Assembly (NCBI GenBank): GCA_020722685.1 | Contig: DYKH01000001.1 | Coordinates: forward strand, 79,462 to 143,461 | Direction: 5' to 3' | DNA length: 64,000 bases | From: Caldithrix sp. | Lineage (GTDB): Bacteria > KSB1 > UBA2214 > DYKH01 | In this document: positions 32,163-41,618 of the stretch, one piece after another | Layout of the letters: the number at the start of each line of letters is the position of its first letter | Position numbering within the stretch: position 1 is the stretch's first letter | Notes under the pieces: model-generated | What the model saw: only the letters and a program-made list of their open reading frames with translations | Told to the model about the DNA's origin: nothing | Databases searched by the model: none | Made by a program: the position numbers and the translations under genes

Positions 32163-35100
32163 TCAAGCTTTCACAATCCCCACCGCCACGATCTCATCGC
32201 CAATCTTCCAATTTTTCTGATAATCTCCCTCGACTTTGCCCAACGTCAGCGATTCGCATAGGGTCTCGTTTTTGATATAGGTCGCAAGTTTGTCGATGGC
32301 ACTGCTCATCCTGGGCGAAGCCTGCGCAAAGATGGCAATGCGGTCGGTGACTTCCAGACCGTGATCCTTGCGCATGTTTTGTACGCGATTGACAAACTCA
32401 CGCGCCAAACCTTCGTAAAGCAGTGCCTCGGTAATTTCCGTTTCTATGGCTACGGTCAAATCTCCCTCGGTTCCAACCACAAGGCCCGGGCGATTTTCGG
32501 TGAGGAGGTTAATGTCATCGACGGTAATCTTTGCCTCGTGACCGTCGATGACCAACATTTTACCGCTGTTGCGCAGCAGGTGGTCGATCTCAGCTTCACC
32601 GAAGGCCCGAATGGCCTCCGCCGCCTTGTTGACCGTCTTGCCGAATTTGGGGCCGAGATTCTTGAAAATCGGCTCTGCTTTGCGGATGAGCAATTCCTTT
32701 TCGTCTTCCACGAACCGGATGGCCTTGACGTTCAGCTCATCGAGGATGAGGTTCTCCATGCCTTGAATGAGCTGCTTGCGTTTGTCCGTAGGAGCGACGA
32801 TCACGATACTTGCCAGCGGTTGCCGGACTTTGATTCCCGCTTCGTTGCGCAGTGATCTGCCGAGAAAGACAATTCGCCGCACCAAGTCCATGCGGGTTTC
32901 CAGCAGCTCGTCGGTATAATCCACCGGTGTCTCTCCGACTACCGGATATCGGCTTAAATGAACGCTTTCCGGTACTCCGTTATTCCTGTTTGTGAGATTG
33001 CGATAAAGCTCCTCAGCAATGAATGGCGCAAATGGCGCCATCAGCTTGCTGATGGTTAGCAGGCATTCGTACAGCGTTTGAAAGGCGGACAGCTTGTCTT
33101 GACCGGTCTCTGACTTCCAAAAACGTCGGCGCGAACGGCGCACGTACCAATTCGACAAATCATCTGCAACATAATTGGCGATGCCCCGCGCTGCCTTGGT
33201 CAAATCGTACCGCTCCAGACTCTCATTCACCTTCTTCGTCAAAGTGGTCAAAGACGAAGCGATCCAGCGATCAATCTCGGGACGGTCTTTAGTCGGAATA
33301 CGCTCTTGCTCACGATAATCAAACTTGTCGATATTGGCATAGAGAGCAAAGAACGAATAGGTATTCAGCAGCGTATTGAAAAACTTGCCATAGACTTCGG
33401 TGACGCCTTCGGGATCGAATCGCGTTGGCAGCCAGGGCGGACTGACGGTAAGCAGGTACCAGCGTAGCGCATCCGCACCTTGGTGATTGATATAGTCAAA
33501 CGGATTAACCGTATTGCCCCGGGTTTTGGACATCTTTTGCCCATCTTTGTCCAGAATGAGCTCGAGGGAAACACAAGTCTTGTAGGCAGGCTTGTCAAAC
33601 AGAAAAGCGCCCAAAACCAATAGAGAATAGAACCAACCGCGCGTCTGATCGACTCCTTCGGAGATAAAGTCGGCTGGGAAATTCTTGGCGAATTTTTCTT
33701 GGTTTTCGAACGGATAATGCCATTGTGCATAGGGCATGGCGCCGGAGTCAAACCAGCAGTCGATGACTTCCGGGACGCGCACCATTTGGCCGCCGCACTT
33801 GCTGCAGTTAAGATAGATTTCGTCGATGTATGGCTTGTGCATGTCCAAATCAGCCGGCACAGCAGGTGATTTGGTTCTGAGCTCTTCCAAGCTGCCGATG
33901 CATTCTTGATGCTTGCACTTTTCGCACTGCCAAATGGGCAAGGGTGTTCCCCAAAAGCGATCACGAGACAATGACCAATCGATGTTGTTTTCCAGCCATT
34001 CGCCAAACCGTCCCTCACCGACTTCGCGTGGATGCCAAGAGATCTTGTTGTTGTTGGCGATGAGCCTGTCTTTAAACGCGGTCGTTTTGATGTACCACGA
34101 TTTCCGCGCATAATAAAGTAGCGGGGATTTGCATCGCCAGCAATGAGGATAGCTGTGCAGAATCTGTTCGGTGCGATAGAGAATATTGCGTTTCTTCAAG
34201 TCGGCGATGATGCCTTTATCCGCGTCTTTGACAAACTGTCCCGCCCAAGGAGTAACCTCGGGGGTGAACTTGCCGCTTTTGTCAACCGGCTGCACCACCG
34301 GCAGGTCATATTTCAAGCCTAATTGATAGTCATCCTCGCCGAATGCCGGGGCGATGTGCACAATGCCGCTGCCGTCCGTGGTGGTGACAAAGTCGGCCAG
34401 GGTTGCGTAGAAAGCTCGCTTATCCGGCTTGACGAACGAGTAGAGCGGCTCGTATTCCTTGCCGGCCAAGTCTGCCCCAAGGTATTCTTGCAATACCTCA
34501 AAGTCGCCTTCTAATACGCCGAGACGTGCCTGAGCCAAAATGAGATTTTCATCGCGATGGCGCACCTTGACGTATTGAACTTCGGGATGAAAGGCCAAAG
34601 CCACATTGGAAATCAACGTCCACGGCGTCGTGGTCCAGACCAAGAAATAAGTGTTTTCTTCGCCCTTGATTTTTACTTTGACATAGACCGACGGATCCTT
34701 GACTTCCTCGTACCCCTGCGATACCTCATGACTGGACAACGGGGTTTCACAGTGAGGACAATACGGCAGGATTTTGAATCCTTGATAAACGAGCTGCTTT
34801 TTCCAGAATTCCTTGATGATCCACCAAACCGATTCCATGTACTCGTTGGTGTAGGTGATATAGGGATGCTCGAGGTCCACCCAAAAGCCGATGCGGCGCG
34901 TCAGCTCGTCCCACTCTTGTTTGTAGGACCACACGCTTTCTTTGCATTTGGCGTTAAAGTTCGCGATGCCGTATTCCAGCACCTGATCTTTGCCGTCCAA
35001 CCCAAGGGCCTTTTCCACCTCGATCTCAACCGGCAGGCCGTGGGTATCCCAGCCGGCTTTGCGCTCGACCCGAAAGCCTTGCATGGTTTTCAAGCGGCAG

Positions 35101-35303
35101 ACCGCATCCTTAACCGTACGGGAGATGACATGATGGATTCCTGGTCGACCGTTTGCCGTCGGCGGTCCCTCAAAAAATACAAAGGGATTGTCTTCCGGTC
35201 TTTCCTCTACACTGCGCTGAAAAATGCGCTGCTCTTCCCAGAACTTGAGAATGGCACGCTCGATCTCAGGCAGATTTAGTTTTTCGGCAAGTTGTTTGTA
35301 CAT
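32163..35303 (-). CDS. ileS: Isoleucyl-tRNA synthetase
   Basis: A 1046-aa class I aminoacyl-tRNA synthetase. The HIGH-type motif is GRPGIHH in FEGPPTANGRPGIHHVISRT (about 45-60), the editing (CP1) domain follows with WTTTPWTLISNVALA, then WDTHGLPVE near 96 and the KMSKS motif in DGQKMSKTRGN at about 590-600. The C-terminus lacks a CxxC zinc finger like that of E. coli IleRS. The HIGH context and missing zinc finger fit the eukaryote-like IleS2 clade, many of whose members are insensitive to mupirocin; insensitivity here is inference. A near-copy of the last 180 bases lies at 31131-31312. Confidence 0.97.
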   Translation of the reverse strand: MYKQLAEKLNLPEIERAILKFWEEQRIFQRSVEERPEDNPFVFFEGPPTANGRPGIHHVISRTVKDAVCRLKTMQGFRVERKAGWDTHGLPVEIEVEKALGLDGKDQVLEYGIANFNAKCKESVWSYKQEWDELTRRIGFWVDLEHPYITYTNEYMESVWWIIKEFWKKQLVYQGFKILPYCPHCETPLSSHEVSQGYEEVKDPSVYVKVKIKGEENTYFLVWTTTPWTLISNVALAFHPEVQYVKVRHRDENLILAQARLGVLEGDFEVLQEYLGADLAGKEYEPLYSFVKPDKRAFYATLADFVTTTDGSGIVHIAPAFGEDDYQLGLKYDLPVVQPVDKSGKFTPEVTPWAGQFVKDADKGIIADLKKRNILYRTEQILHSYPHCWRCKSPLLYYARKSWYIKTTAFKDRLIANNNKISWHPREVGEGRFGEWLENNIDWSLSRDRFWGTPLPIWQCEKCKHQECIGSLEELRTKSPAVPADLDMHKPYIDEIYLNCSKCGGQMVRVPEVIDCWFDSGAMPYAQWHYPFENQEKFAKNFPADFISEGVDQTRGWFYSLLVLGAFLFDKPAYKTCVSLELILDKDGQKMSKTRGNTVNPFDYINHQGADALRWYLLTVSPPWLPTRFDPEGVTEVYGKFFNTLLNTYSFFALYANIDKFDYREQERIPTKDRPEIDRWIASSLTTLTKKVNESLERYDLTKAARGIANYVADDLSNWYVRRSRRRFWKSETGQDKLSAFQTLYECLLTISKLMAPFAPFIAEELYRNLTNRNNGVPESVHLSRYPVVGETPVDYTDELLETRMDLVRRIVFLGRSLRNEAGIKVRQPLASIVIVAPTDKRKQLIQGMENLILDELNVKAIRFVEDEKELLIRKAEPIFKNLGPKFGKTVNKAAEAIRAFGEAEIDHLLRNSGKMLVIDGHEAKITVDDINLLTENRPGLVVGTEGDLTVAIETEITEALLYEGLAREFVNRVQNMRKDHGLEVTDRIAIFAQASPRMSSAIDKLATYIKNETLCESLTLGKVEGDYQKNWKIGDEIVAVGIVKA

Positions 35304-35489
35304 CGTTGTCCAATATTCTATGCAAATCTCGATACTTCACTGAACAGTCGTCCAGAGGCAAACATTTCGTGCCTTATTGATCGCGGCTGCCACCGCGCAC
35401 AGGCGTTCTCAGACTCTTTCTCCTCTACTGTTCATCAAATTACTCGTATACTTCGCCCGGTGTTTTTCTGCGACTTGCTCCAGTAATCG

Positions 35490-35675
35490 CTAAACAGGTT
35501 CCGATTCAATCGCCGCGATGGCCTGTTTTTCAAAGATGTATTCTTCAACGACATCGTCAATAAGATCGTGGAGTCGTCCCAGATTGGCCAATAGAAATTG
35601 TGCAAATCGGTCTTGATCATCTGGTGTCAATTCTGTGGATGCTTTTGTCATCGCTTCTTGAAATAGCTTTGTCAT
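35490..35675 (-). CDS. Small antitoxin-like protein
   Basis: A 61-aa acidic helical protein beginning MTKLFQEAMTKASTELTPDD and continuing QDRFAQFLLANLGRLHDLIDD. The N-terminal helix pattern (L-x-x-A-x-x-x-A-S-x-L-x-x-x-x-Q-D) resembles small antitoxins paired with RelE or PIN toxins, but no toxin gene is adjacent. AAAGGGTAA lies about 8 bases before the ATG. It sits alone between mtnP and ileS. The flanks (35304-35489 and 35676-35831) hold nothing further. Could equally be an unrelated small protein. Confidence 0.55.
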   Translation of the reverse strand: MTKLFQEAMTKASTELTPDDQDRFAQFLLANLGRLHDLIDDVVEEYIFEKQAIAAIESEPV

Positions 35676-35831
35676 AACACATTACCCTTTAAAAGTACCT
35701 GTGTCTTGTTCTCAACGTTCCACATCAGATTCACCAGTTCTTCATCTGTTCTTCATTTGTGTCGGTCATTATTTTGAGTTTTGTAAGCGATGCTTGCCGC
35801 CCCCGCCCAACCAGTCTATGAATTGTTGAGC

Positions 35832-36695
35832 TCAAAGGTACTTTTTTAGGATCAGTTCAAGTTTACTAACTGTGCTTTTTGGCCATAAGGACTTTTCGGT
35901 AATAATCGCGTTGGCGAGTGCGTTGGCGCAATCGCAGTCCTGTTTTTCCGGTATAGCGCGAACGGCATGGCGAATCATTTCCCGTGCCGTGGCCGCGTTT
36001 TTGTTCAAGTTTTCGATGACGACATCAATGGAGACCGTCATCCCGGTCTCCGCCTCATACCAACAGTCGTAATCGGTCACCATGGCCATGGTCGCGTAGC
36101 ATATTTCTGCCTCTCGTGCCAGCTTGGCTTCGTTCATTTGCGTCATACCGATGACGTCCATACCCCAGGCTTGAAAGGTTCGCGATTCCGCCAAAGTTGA
36201 AAATGCGGGTCCTTCCATGTTAAGATATGTCCCGCCCCATTTGATGCTGGCGCCTATCTCTTTGCCGGCATTGTAGACGATCTTAGCTAAGTCATTGCAT
36301 ACCGGATGCGCAAAAGGAATGTGGGCAACAATGCCATTGCCGAAAAAGGTGTTCGCTCGGCCTTGATTGGTGCGATCGAAAAACTGGTCGATGATCACAA
36401 TGTCCAGCGGCTTGATCTCCGGTTTGAAAGAACCGACCGTGGAAACGGAGATGATCCAAGCCACATCCAGTTTTTTCATGCCGTAAATATTGGCGCGATA
36501 GTTCAGCTCGCTGGGCGAAATGCGATGCCCGCGCCCGTGCCGCGGCAAGAAAGCTACTTCCCGTCCTTCCAACTGTCCCAAGATGAACTCGTCCGAAGGT
36601 TCGCCGAAGGGCGTCTCTACTTTCACATGCTCGGCGTTCTCAAGACCTTCGATTTGATACAGCCCCGATCCACCAATGATTCCGATTCGTGGCAT
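35832..36695 (-). CDS. mtnP: S-methyl-5'-thioadenosine phosphorylase
   Basis: A 287-aa PNP/MTAP-family enzyme that splits methylthioadenosine to adenine and methylthioribose-1-phosphate in methionine salvage. Motifs: IGIIGGSGLYQIEGL, the phosphate-binding LPRHGRGHRISPSELNYRAN, GGTYLNMEGPAFSTLAES, and GMTQMNEAKLAREAEICYA with the base-binding Met/Asn; VTDYDCW near the C-terminus has the catalytic Asp. It overlaps no neighbour but lies 21 bases after pnp on the same strand, so the two phosphorylases form one purine-salvage unit. Confidence 0.95.
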   Translation of the reverse strand: MPRIGIIGGSGLYQIEGLENAEHVKVETPFGEPSDEFILGQLEGREVAFLPRHGRGHRISPSELNYRANIYGMKKLDVAWIISVSTVGSFKPEIKPLDIVIIDQFFDRTNQGRANTFFGNGIVAHIPFAHPVCNDLAKIVYNAGKEIGASIKWGGTYLNMEGPAFSTLAESRTFQAWGMDVIGMTQMNEAKLAREAEICYATMAMVTDYDCWYEAETGMTVSIDVVIENLNKNAATAREMIRHAVRAIPEKQDCDCANALANAIITEKSLWPKSTVSKLELILKKYL

Positions 36696-36716
36696 TGCTA
36701 ACCTTTTCTCGATTGT

Positions 36717-37532
36717 TTATGGCAACTCGGCGATGACGCCCTTTATCAGCTTCCTAAACTTGGGCCCGACCTGATCTGCCACTTTGGAAACCTCTTCATG
36801 AGTAACCTGCGGCATGGCTTCCGGCAAAGCCTGATCAGTGATAATAGAGATTCCCAATACCTTCATGTCAAGCTGGCGCGCCACCATGACTTCCGGTATC
36901 ACGGACATACCGATGGAATCCACGCCTAGAGTCTGCAGCATGCGAATTTCTGCCGCGGTCTCGAAAGACGGCCCGCTGACCGCTGCATAAATGCAATCAA
37001 AGACCGCAATCCCCAAACGCTCAGCGATGCGATGGGTCATCTCGATGAGCTGCCGGTTGTAAGGCTCGCTCATGTCCGGGAAGCGTTCGCCCAAAAACTC
37101 TTCGTACGGACCGATGAGCGGATTGGCGCCCATCAGATTAATATGGTCGTTGATAACGGCAATGGAGCCGGCGGTCAAATGCTCGCGAATGCCTCCGGCA
37201 GCGTTGGTGACGATGAGGGTTCGCACTCCTAATTGGTGCATCACCCGCACGGGCAAGGTGATTGTGCGCATGGGGTAGCCTTCATAATAATGAAAGCGAC
37301 CTTGCATGGCGATCACCGATTTGCCGCTTAGCTTTCCAAAGACCAGCCGCCCGGCGTGAAATTTAACCGTTGATTCCGGAAAATGCGGAATCTCACCATA
37401 CGGTACGATCACTGCGTCTTCGATATTGTCGGCAAGTGGGCCTAAGCCGGTTCCCAAGATCAGGCCGACGCTTGCTTCTCCTTTAAAGCGAGCAGAAAGG
37501 AAATTTGCCGCCTCTTGTATTTGCTTTTTCAA
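36717..37532 (-). CDS. Purine-nucleoside phosphorylase (trimeric PNP)
   Basis: A 271-aa enzyme converting purine nucleosides and phosphate to free base and (deoxy)ribose-1-phosphate. Motifs: LILGTGLGPLADNIEDA, GRFHYYEGYPMRTITLP with the catalytic-site His and Glu, TNAAGGI, NDHINLMGANPLIG, YAAVSGPSFETAAEIRM, and GMSVIPEVMVARQL. The length and motifs fit the low-molecular-weight trimeric PNP class (PunA type) rather than hexameric DeoD. It is followed by mtnP and lies immediately after the lipoprotein gene on the same strand. Confidence 0.95.
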   Translation of the reverse strand: MKKQIQEAANFLSARFKGEASVGLILGTGLGPLADNIEDAVIVPYGEIPHFPESTVKFHAGRLVFGKLSGKSVIAMQGRFHYYEGYPMRTITLPVRVMHQLGVRTLIVTNAAGGIREHLTAGSIAVINDHINLMGANPLIGPYEEFLGERFPDMSEPYNRQLIEMTHRIAERLGIAVFDCIYAAVSGPSFETAAEIRMLQTLGVDSIGMSVIPEVMVARQLDMKVLGISIITDQALPEAMPQVTHEEVSKVADQVGPKFRKLIKGVIAELP

Positions 37533-37534
37533 GT

Positions 37535-38206
37535 TTATTGCTTCTTACTTTCCTCGATCTTTTTCTTTAGCTCCTCGATCTCGGCTTCTTGTTTCGCCCG
37601 GTCGCGCTTAATTTGGTCGATCTCTTTTTGGATGTTCTCGCGCCGTTGTTTTTCCGAAGCAGCCTCCGCAGAAGCCGCGCTCCCGCGAGCTGCAAGAATT
37701 TCCTGAATGGCGTGCTGGCGATCCTTCCTCCTCCCGGCTCTGGCGAAAAAGAAGGTACCGATCGCTGTTCCAGTGGCGGTTCCGGCAACGATAATCGGAT
37801 CGTCGTTGCCCTTGTCCCTGGCGCGCGAGATCATGCTGCTGGCAAAAAAGGTCGCTCCCATGGACAATAGCGCGCCGCCGGCGGAATAGAGCCAGACATT
37901 TTTGTTCTTTTGCTTCTGAGAAATCTCTTCTTCACTGACTACCCTCCGCGCGGGATCTAAGATCGGTCTTGGGCCGCTTGCCTCAGCGATGTCAGAACGC
38001 TGTAAACTTGCGGAACGTCCTTCCTTGTTGCGGATAACGAGCACCAGGCTATCTGCCTTTGCGACCGTGCCGGAAACGTGACCGCCATTTTTTGTCTTGA
38101 TCTGAACGAATTGATCCTGCACCAGGTCTTCGGCATTTAACTTGACATGATTGCTGCAGCCGGTCAAGGCAATCAAACAACTCAAAACAAATACCGCTAC
38201 TCTCAT
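37535..38206 (-). CDS. Putative lipoprotein with membrane segments and C-terminal coiled coil
   Basis: A 223-aa protein. The N-terminus MRVAVFVLSCLIALTGCSN is a lipoprotein signal with lipobox LTGC (Cys17). Residues 25-75 look like a small beta domain (QFVQIKTKNGGHVSGTV ... VLVIRNKEG). Then come hydrophobic glycine-rich segments (ALLSMGATFFASSM; GTATGTAIGTFFFARAG) resembling glycine-zipper helices, and a long charged coiled coil (about 180-223) ending EIEELKKKIEESKKQ. I do not recognise a family. The start at 38206 is chosen over 38257 because the signal peptide begins there and GGGAG precedes it. It is separated by 2 bases from pnp. Confidence 0.8.
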   Translation of the reverse strand: MRVAVFVLSCLIALTGCSNHVKLNAEDLVQDQFVQIKTKNGGHVSGTVAKADSLVLVIRNKEGRSASLQRSDIAEASGPRPILDPARRVVSEEEISQKQKNKNVWLYSAGGALLSMGATFFASSMISRARDKGNDDPIIVAGTATGTAIGTFFFARAGRRKDRQHAIQEILAARGSAASAEAASEKQRRENIQKEIDQIKRDRAKQEAEIEELKKKIEESKKQ

Positions 38207-38362
38207 CACACACTCCCAACGACAATCAATTGTTATTATGAAAAAGAAAACTGCCAAAACTCACGGTTGGTCGATCTGGCTGTAAACTCGGGTTAAGGTT
38301 TCTAACGGCTGCTAATTCTGGAGCTTTGGATTAATTATGACGCTTTGTTTTCTGTCTCTGGA

Positions 38363-39121
38363 TTAGATGATAAACTGATCGGAAATACGGTTACCCAATT
38401 CATCCTGATCAGCGTCCTGCTTTTCGGTGCGAGGGGGTTGCTTTTCCGGCTGCGGGCGAAAATCATGCGAAGGGTTTGCCCAAGTGGGTTGATCAAATTT
38501 TTTCTCCCCTCGGATGATCCGCGGTTCGTCAAACGGCTGGGCGGACGGCGGCGCCGGCTCCAGTTCAGGTTCGGGATGCCTCGGTTCCGCTTCCGCGTGC
38601 AGCGGCCGGGGCATTCTGCCGCGCTGTTTCGGGGCCTGGCCGGTATCATCACGCAAGCTTGGAAAATTCACATCGTCCATGCTCAGTACTTCGAGCACTT
38701 CCACCTGCGATTCCAGCAAATGCCGCAAGCGTTTGGCAAAAGAATCCTTTTGCGCTTTTAGGATGTCAATTTCGTTGCGTAAGCGGACAACCTCGTCTTT
38801 TGCTTCCTTGATGATCTGCTCGGCCTGCAGCTCCGCTTCGTGCATGATGATTTCTGCTTCTCGCAGCGAATTGGCGCGCGATTCCTCGACGGTATTTTGC
38901 GCTCTGACAAGGGTATCCCGCAAGGTGTGTTCTACCTGCTGATAGTCCTTCAATTGGGTGCGCAGCTTGATCAGTTCATCATTCAGAGAATTCTTTTCCC
39001 TAATGAGCAGCTCCAGCTCATCGGCCACCATGCTCAGGAAAGCCTCGACCTCATCCGGATCGAGTCCCCGCATCGTCCGTTTGAACTCCTGCTTCCGGAT
39101 GTCCAAAGGTGTCAGCTTCAC
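38363..39121 (-). CDS. divIVA: DivIVA domain protein
   Basis: A 252-aa protein. The N-terminus MKLTPLDIRKQEFKRTMRGL followed by DPDEVEAFLSMVADELE is the canonical DivIVA membrane-curvature-binding motif, followed by a coiled coil to about residue 150. The last 100 residues are proline, glutamate and arginine rich and probably disordered. DivIVA proteins mark septa or poles and recruit cell-division or wall-synthesis factors. Neighbours yggT and yggS upstream form the classic ylm/yggS-yggT-divIVA division cluster. An unused stretch 38258-38362 follows. Confidence 0.94.
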   Translation of the reverse strand: MKLTPLDIRKQEFKRTMRGLDPDEVEAFLSMVADELELLIREKNSLNDELIKLRTQLKDYQQVEHTLRDTLVRAQNTVEESRANSLREAEIIMHEAELQAEQIIKEAKDEVVRLRNEIDILKAQKDSFAKRLRHLLESQVEVLEVLSMDDVNFPSLRDDTGQAPKQRGRMPRPLHAEAEPRHPEPELEPAPPSAQPFDEPRIIRGEKKFDQPTWANPSHDFRPQPEKQPPRTEKQDADQDELGNRISDQFII

Positions 39122-39148
39122 GAATATTCTCCCAATTAATTCTCGTGG

Positions 39149-39439
39149 TTAATAGGTCGCCATCTGACTAAGTGTGCCTACTAAGAATCTATCGGCGAAT
39201 ATGATGGCAAATATAAGAATCAATGGCGATACGTCCAATCCGGCGATGTTCGGCACGTACTTGCGAATGAAGGCAAGCGGCGGTTCGGTGGTGCGATGAA
39301 TGAACTGCACGATTTGGTTGCTTGGACTAACGCTAAACCAAGAAATGACGGCCCGCGCGATGACAACGTAGATATAGAGCGTCAAGAACAGATGCAGAAC
39401 TTCTGCAATGGCGCTAAACAGATTCTCAAAAATGAACAT
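39149..39439 (-). CDS. yggT: YggT family membrane protein
   Basis: A 96-aa protein with two hydrophobic segments (about 10-30 and 70-90) and the YggT signature RAVISWFSVSPSNQIVQFIH followed by RTTEPPLAFIRKYVPNIAGLDVSPL. Members are implicated in cell division or osmotic tolerance; exact role unknown. It lies between yggS and divIVA on the minus strand. Confidence 0.94.
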   Translation of the reverse strand: MFIFENLFSAIAEVLHLFLTLYIYVVIARAVISWFSVSPSNQIVQFIHRTTEPPLAFIRKYVPNIAGLDVSPLILIFAIIFADRFLVGTLSQMATY

Positions 39440-39523
39440 GTTCCCTACTATGATGGGTTCAAGGTAACGTGATTCGCTCTCATAAGAATAGCGAAAGGCT
39501 GGCAGATTGTGCCGAACATGCGG

Positions 39524-40216
39524 CTACCTCTGTGATCTCTCGCCAAATAATGCTCGCCCTATGCGGATCAGCGTCGCACCTTCTTCGATGGCCACCTCGA
39601 AATCGTTGCTCATGCCCATCGAGAGATGCTCAAGCCTAACATTGTCTATGCCGGCAGCGTTAATCTGCTCCTGCAAGCGCCGCAGGCGCGTAAAGCAAGG
39701 CCTCACCATTTCCGGCTCAGGCAAGAAAGCTCCGATGGTCATCAGACCGGTGAGCTTTAGATTCTTCAAGACCGCAATCTGACCTGCCAAATCGATGGCT
39801 TCTTCGGGTGCGACTCCAAACTTGCTCGCCTCGCCGGAAGTGTTGACTTCCATAAACACTTCCACCGGCAATTGCCTGCCCTCGGCTCGACGATTTATCT
39901 CTGCGGCCAGATGTAAGGAGTCGATGGCTTCGATGACGTCCACAAACTCTAACGCCAGCTTGACCTTGTTGGTCTGAAGGTGGCCGACAAGATGCCAAGA
40001 GGCTATTTTCCCCAGTTGCTGGTATTTCTGCCAAGCCTCTTGTACTCGGTTTTCACCAATCATGCTGATACCGGCATCTACCGCAGCACGAATTCGAGTT
40101 GCTTCCACAGTTTTGCTGACCGCTACAATGCTCACATTGCGTTCGTCACGCCCGACACGCGCACAAGCAGCGGCAATTCTGTCTTCGATATGCCTGAGGT
40201 TATCAGCTATGGCCAT
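39524..40216 (-). CDS. yggS: Pyridoxal-phosphate homeostasis protein (YggS/PROSC)
   Basis: A 230-aa PLP-binding TIM-barrel protein without known enzymatic activity. Motifs: VSIVAVSKT with the PLP lysine (Lys35), GENRVQEAWQKY, WHLVGHLQTNK, VNTSGEASKFG, and LSMGMSNDFEVAIEEGAT with GRALFGER. First gene of the yggS-yggT-divIVA cluster. The 292-base gap to the divergent sugar-nucleotide gene at 40509 must hold promoters for both directions, but I cannot pick a convincing -35/-10 pair. Confidence 0.96.
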   Translation of the reverse strand: MAIADNLRHIEDRIAAACARVGRDERNVSIVAVSKTVEATRIRAAVDAGISMIGENRVQEAWQKYQQLGKIASWHLVGHLQTNKVKLALEFVDVIEAIDSLHLAAEINRRAEGRQLPVEVFMEVNTSGEASKFGVAPEEAIDLAGQIAVLKNLKLTGLMTIGAFLPEPEMVRPCFTRLRRLQEQINAAGIDNVRLEHLSMGMSNDFEVAIEEGATLIRIGRALFGERSQR

Positions 40217-40508
40217 GGCTTTTATTTTTTGGACGGTAAATATAGCTCTTCACCGGATAAAATGCAATTGAAATCTCGGTTTGTCTCGCTTCGCTTTGGT
40301 GGAGTAGTAAACTGTTCATTTGGAAATTTGCGATCCACGCTGATTTTGCAGTGACCTGGTTGTGACATTGAAAGGCCGAGTGGTCGACTAAGTATGGCAG
40401 GAGAAGACCCCTTGAATATAAAACATCCTTGCTAAATCGGTAGATATTTGTTAAGTTTGGTGGCTGAACTTCAGATAACCGGCACTGGACGAATGAGGAA
40501 GGAACCAA

Positions 40509-41516
40509 ATGATTAACGTCGCTGTGATCGGGGTCGGCTATTGGGGACCGAACATGATTCGGAATTTCGACAGCTACGATGCTACCAACATGGTTGTCTG
40601 TTCGGATCTTAAGCCTGAACGGCTTAAGTTTATCCAGTCAAAACATCCAACTGTCAAAACCACTACCGACTATCAGGAAATCCTCAAGGACAACAAGATC
40701 GATGCCGTCGTCATTTGCACGCCGGTTTATACCCACTATGAGATTGCCAAGAACGCCTTATTGGCTGGCAAGCATGTGCTGATCGAAAAGCCGATGACCT
40801 CCAATTCCGCCCAGGCGGAAGAGCTGATCGAGCTTGCGGAGAGGAACCGGCGCGTGCTGATGGTGGATCACACTTTTATTTACACCGGCAGCGTTCGCTT
40901 GATCAAAAAATACCTCGACAGCGGCGAGATCGGTGATGTCTACTATTTCGATTCGGTGCGCATCAATTTGGGCCTGTTCCAGCATGACGTGAACGTGATC
41001 TGGGATTTGGCCCCGCACGACATCTCTATCATGGACTATCTGCTCGCCAGCAAGGCAGAAGGAGTGGTGGCCACCGGAGTGGATCATGTGGGCAATGGAT
41101 TTGAGGATGTTGCCTACATGACGGTCTTTTACCCGAATAATGTGATCGCACATGTGCACGCCAATTGGCTGTCTCCGGTCAAGATTCGCCGCACTATTGT
41201 TGCCGGCACTAAGAAAATGATCGTTTGGGATGACAACAAGCCCACCGAGAAAATAAACGTCTACGATACCGGCATCATCGTCAACCATACGGACGCTGAG
41301 ATTTATAACACACTCATTCAGTACCGAACTGGAGATATGTTCGCACCAAAAGTACCGGGTCAAGAAGCCTTGGCTGTGGAAGCTGAGCATTTCGTCGATT
41401 GCATCAATAGCGGCAAAAAGCCCATTACCGATGGCATTGCAGGAATGAATGTGGTGAGGATTCTGGAAGCTTCGGAAAAATCGATAAAAGCCCGGGGAAA
41501 AGAGGTAAAGCTGTAG
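40509..41516 (+). CDS. Gfo/Idh/MocA oxidoreductase, WbpB-like
   Basis: A 335-aa NAD(P)-dependent sugar dehydrogenase. The Rossmann motif GVGYWGPNMIRNF is at about 8-20, and EKPMTSNSAQAEEL carries the catalytic-site E-K-P. The C-terminal domain has HDVNVIWDLAPHDISIMDYL. With the acetyltransferase at 41619 and the aminotransferase at 48738 it makes the WbpB-WbpD-WbpE set that turns UDP-GlcNAc uronic acid into UDP-2,3-diacetamido sugars; this pathway assignment is inference from co-location. First gene of the polysaccharide locus. GAGGAAGGAACC precedes the ATG. Confidence 0.9.
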   Translation: MINVAVIGVGYWGPNMIRNFDSYDATNMVVCSDLKPERLKFIQSKHPTVKTTTDYQEILKDNKIDAVVICTPVYTHYEIAKNALLAGKHVLIEKPMTSNSAQAEELIELAERNRRVLMVDHTFIYTGSVRLIKKYLDSGEIGDVYYFDSVRINLGLFQHDVNVIWDLAPHDISIMDYLLASKAEGVVATGVDHVGNGFEDVAYMTVFYPNNVIAHVHANWLSPVKIRRTIVAGTKKMIVWDDNKPTEKINVYDTGIIVNHTDAEIYNTLIQYRTGDMFAPKVPGQEALAVEAEHFVDCINSGKKPITDGIAGMNVVRILEASEKSIKARGKEVKL

Positions 41517-41618
41517 CTAATTTTGGATTTTTGATTGCGGATTCCGCCATAAAGATTGTCGGACAGGTCTGGACTGGGGATGACCAAAATCAGTTATGGA
41601 AAGGGTAAACGAGCAGCT

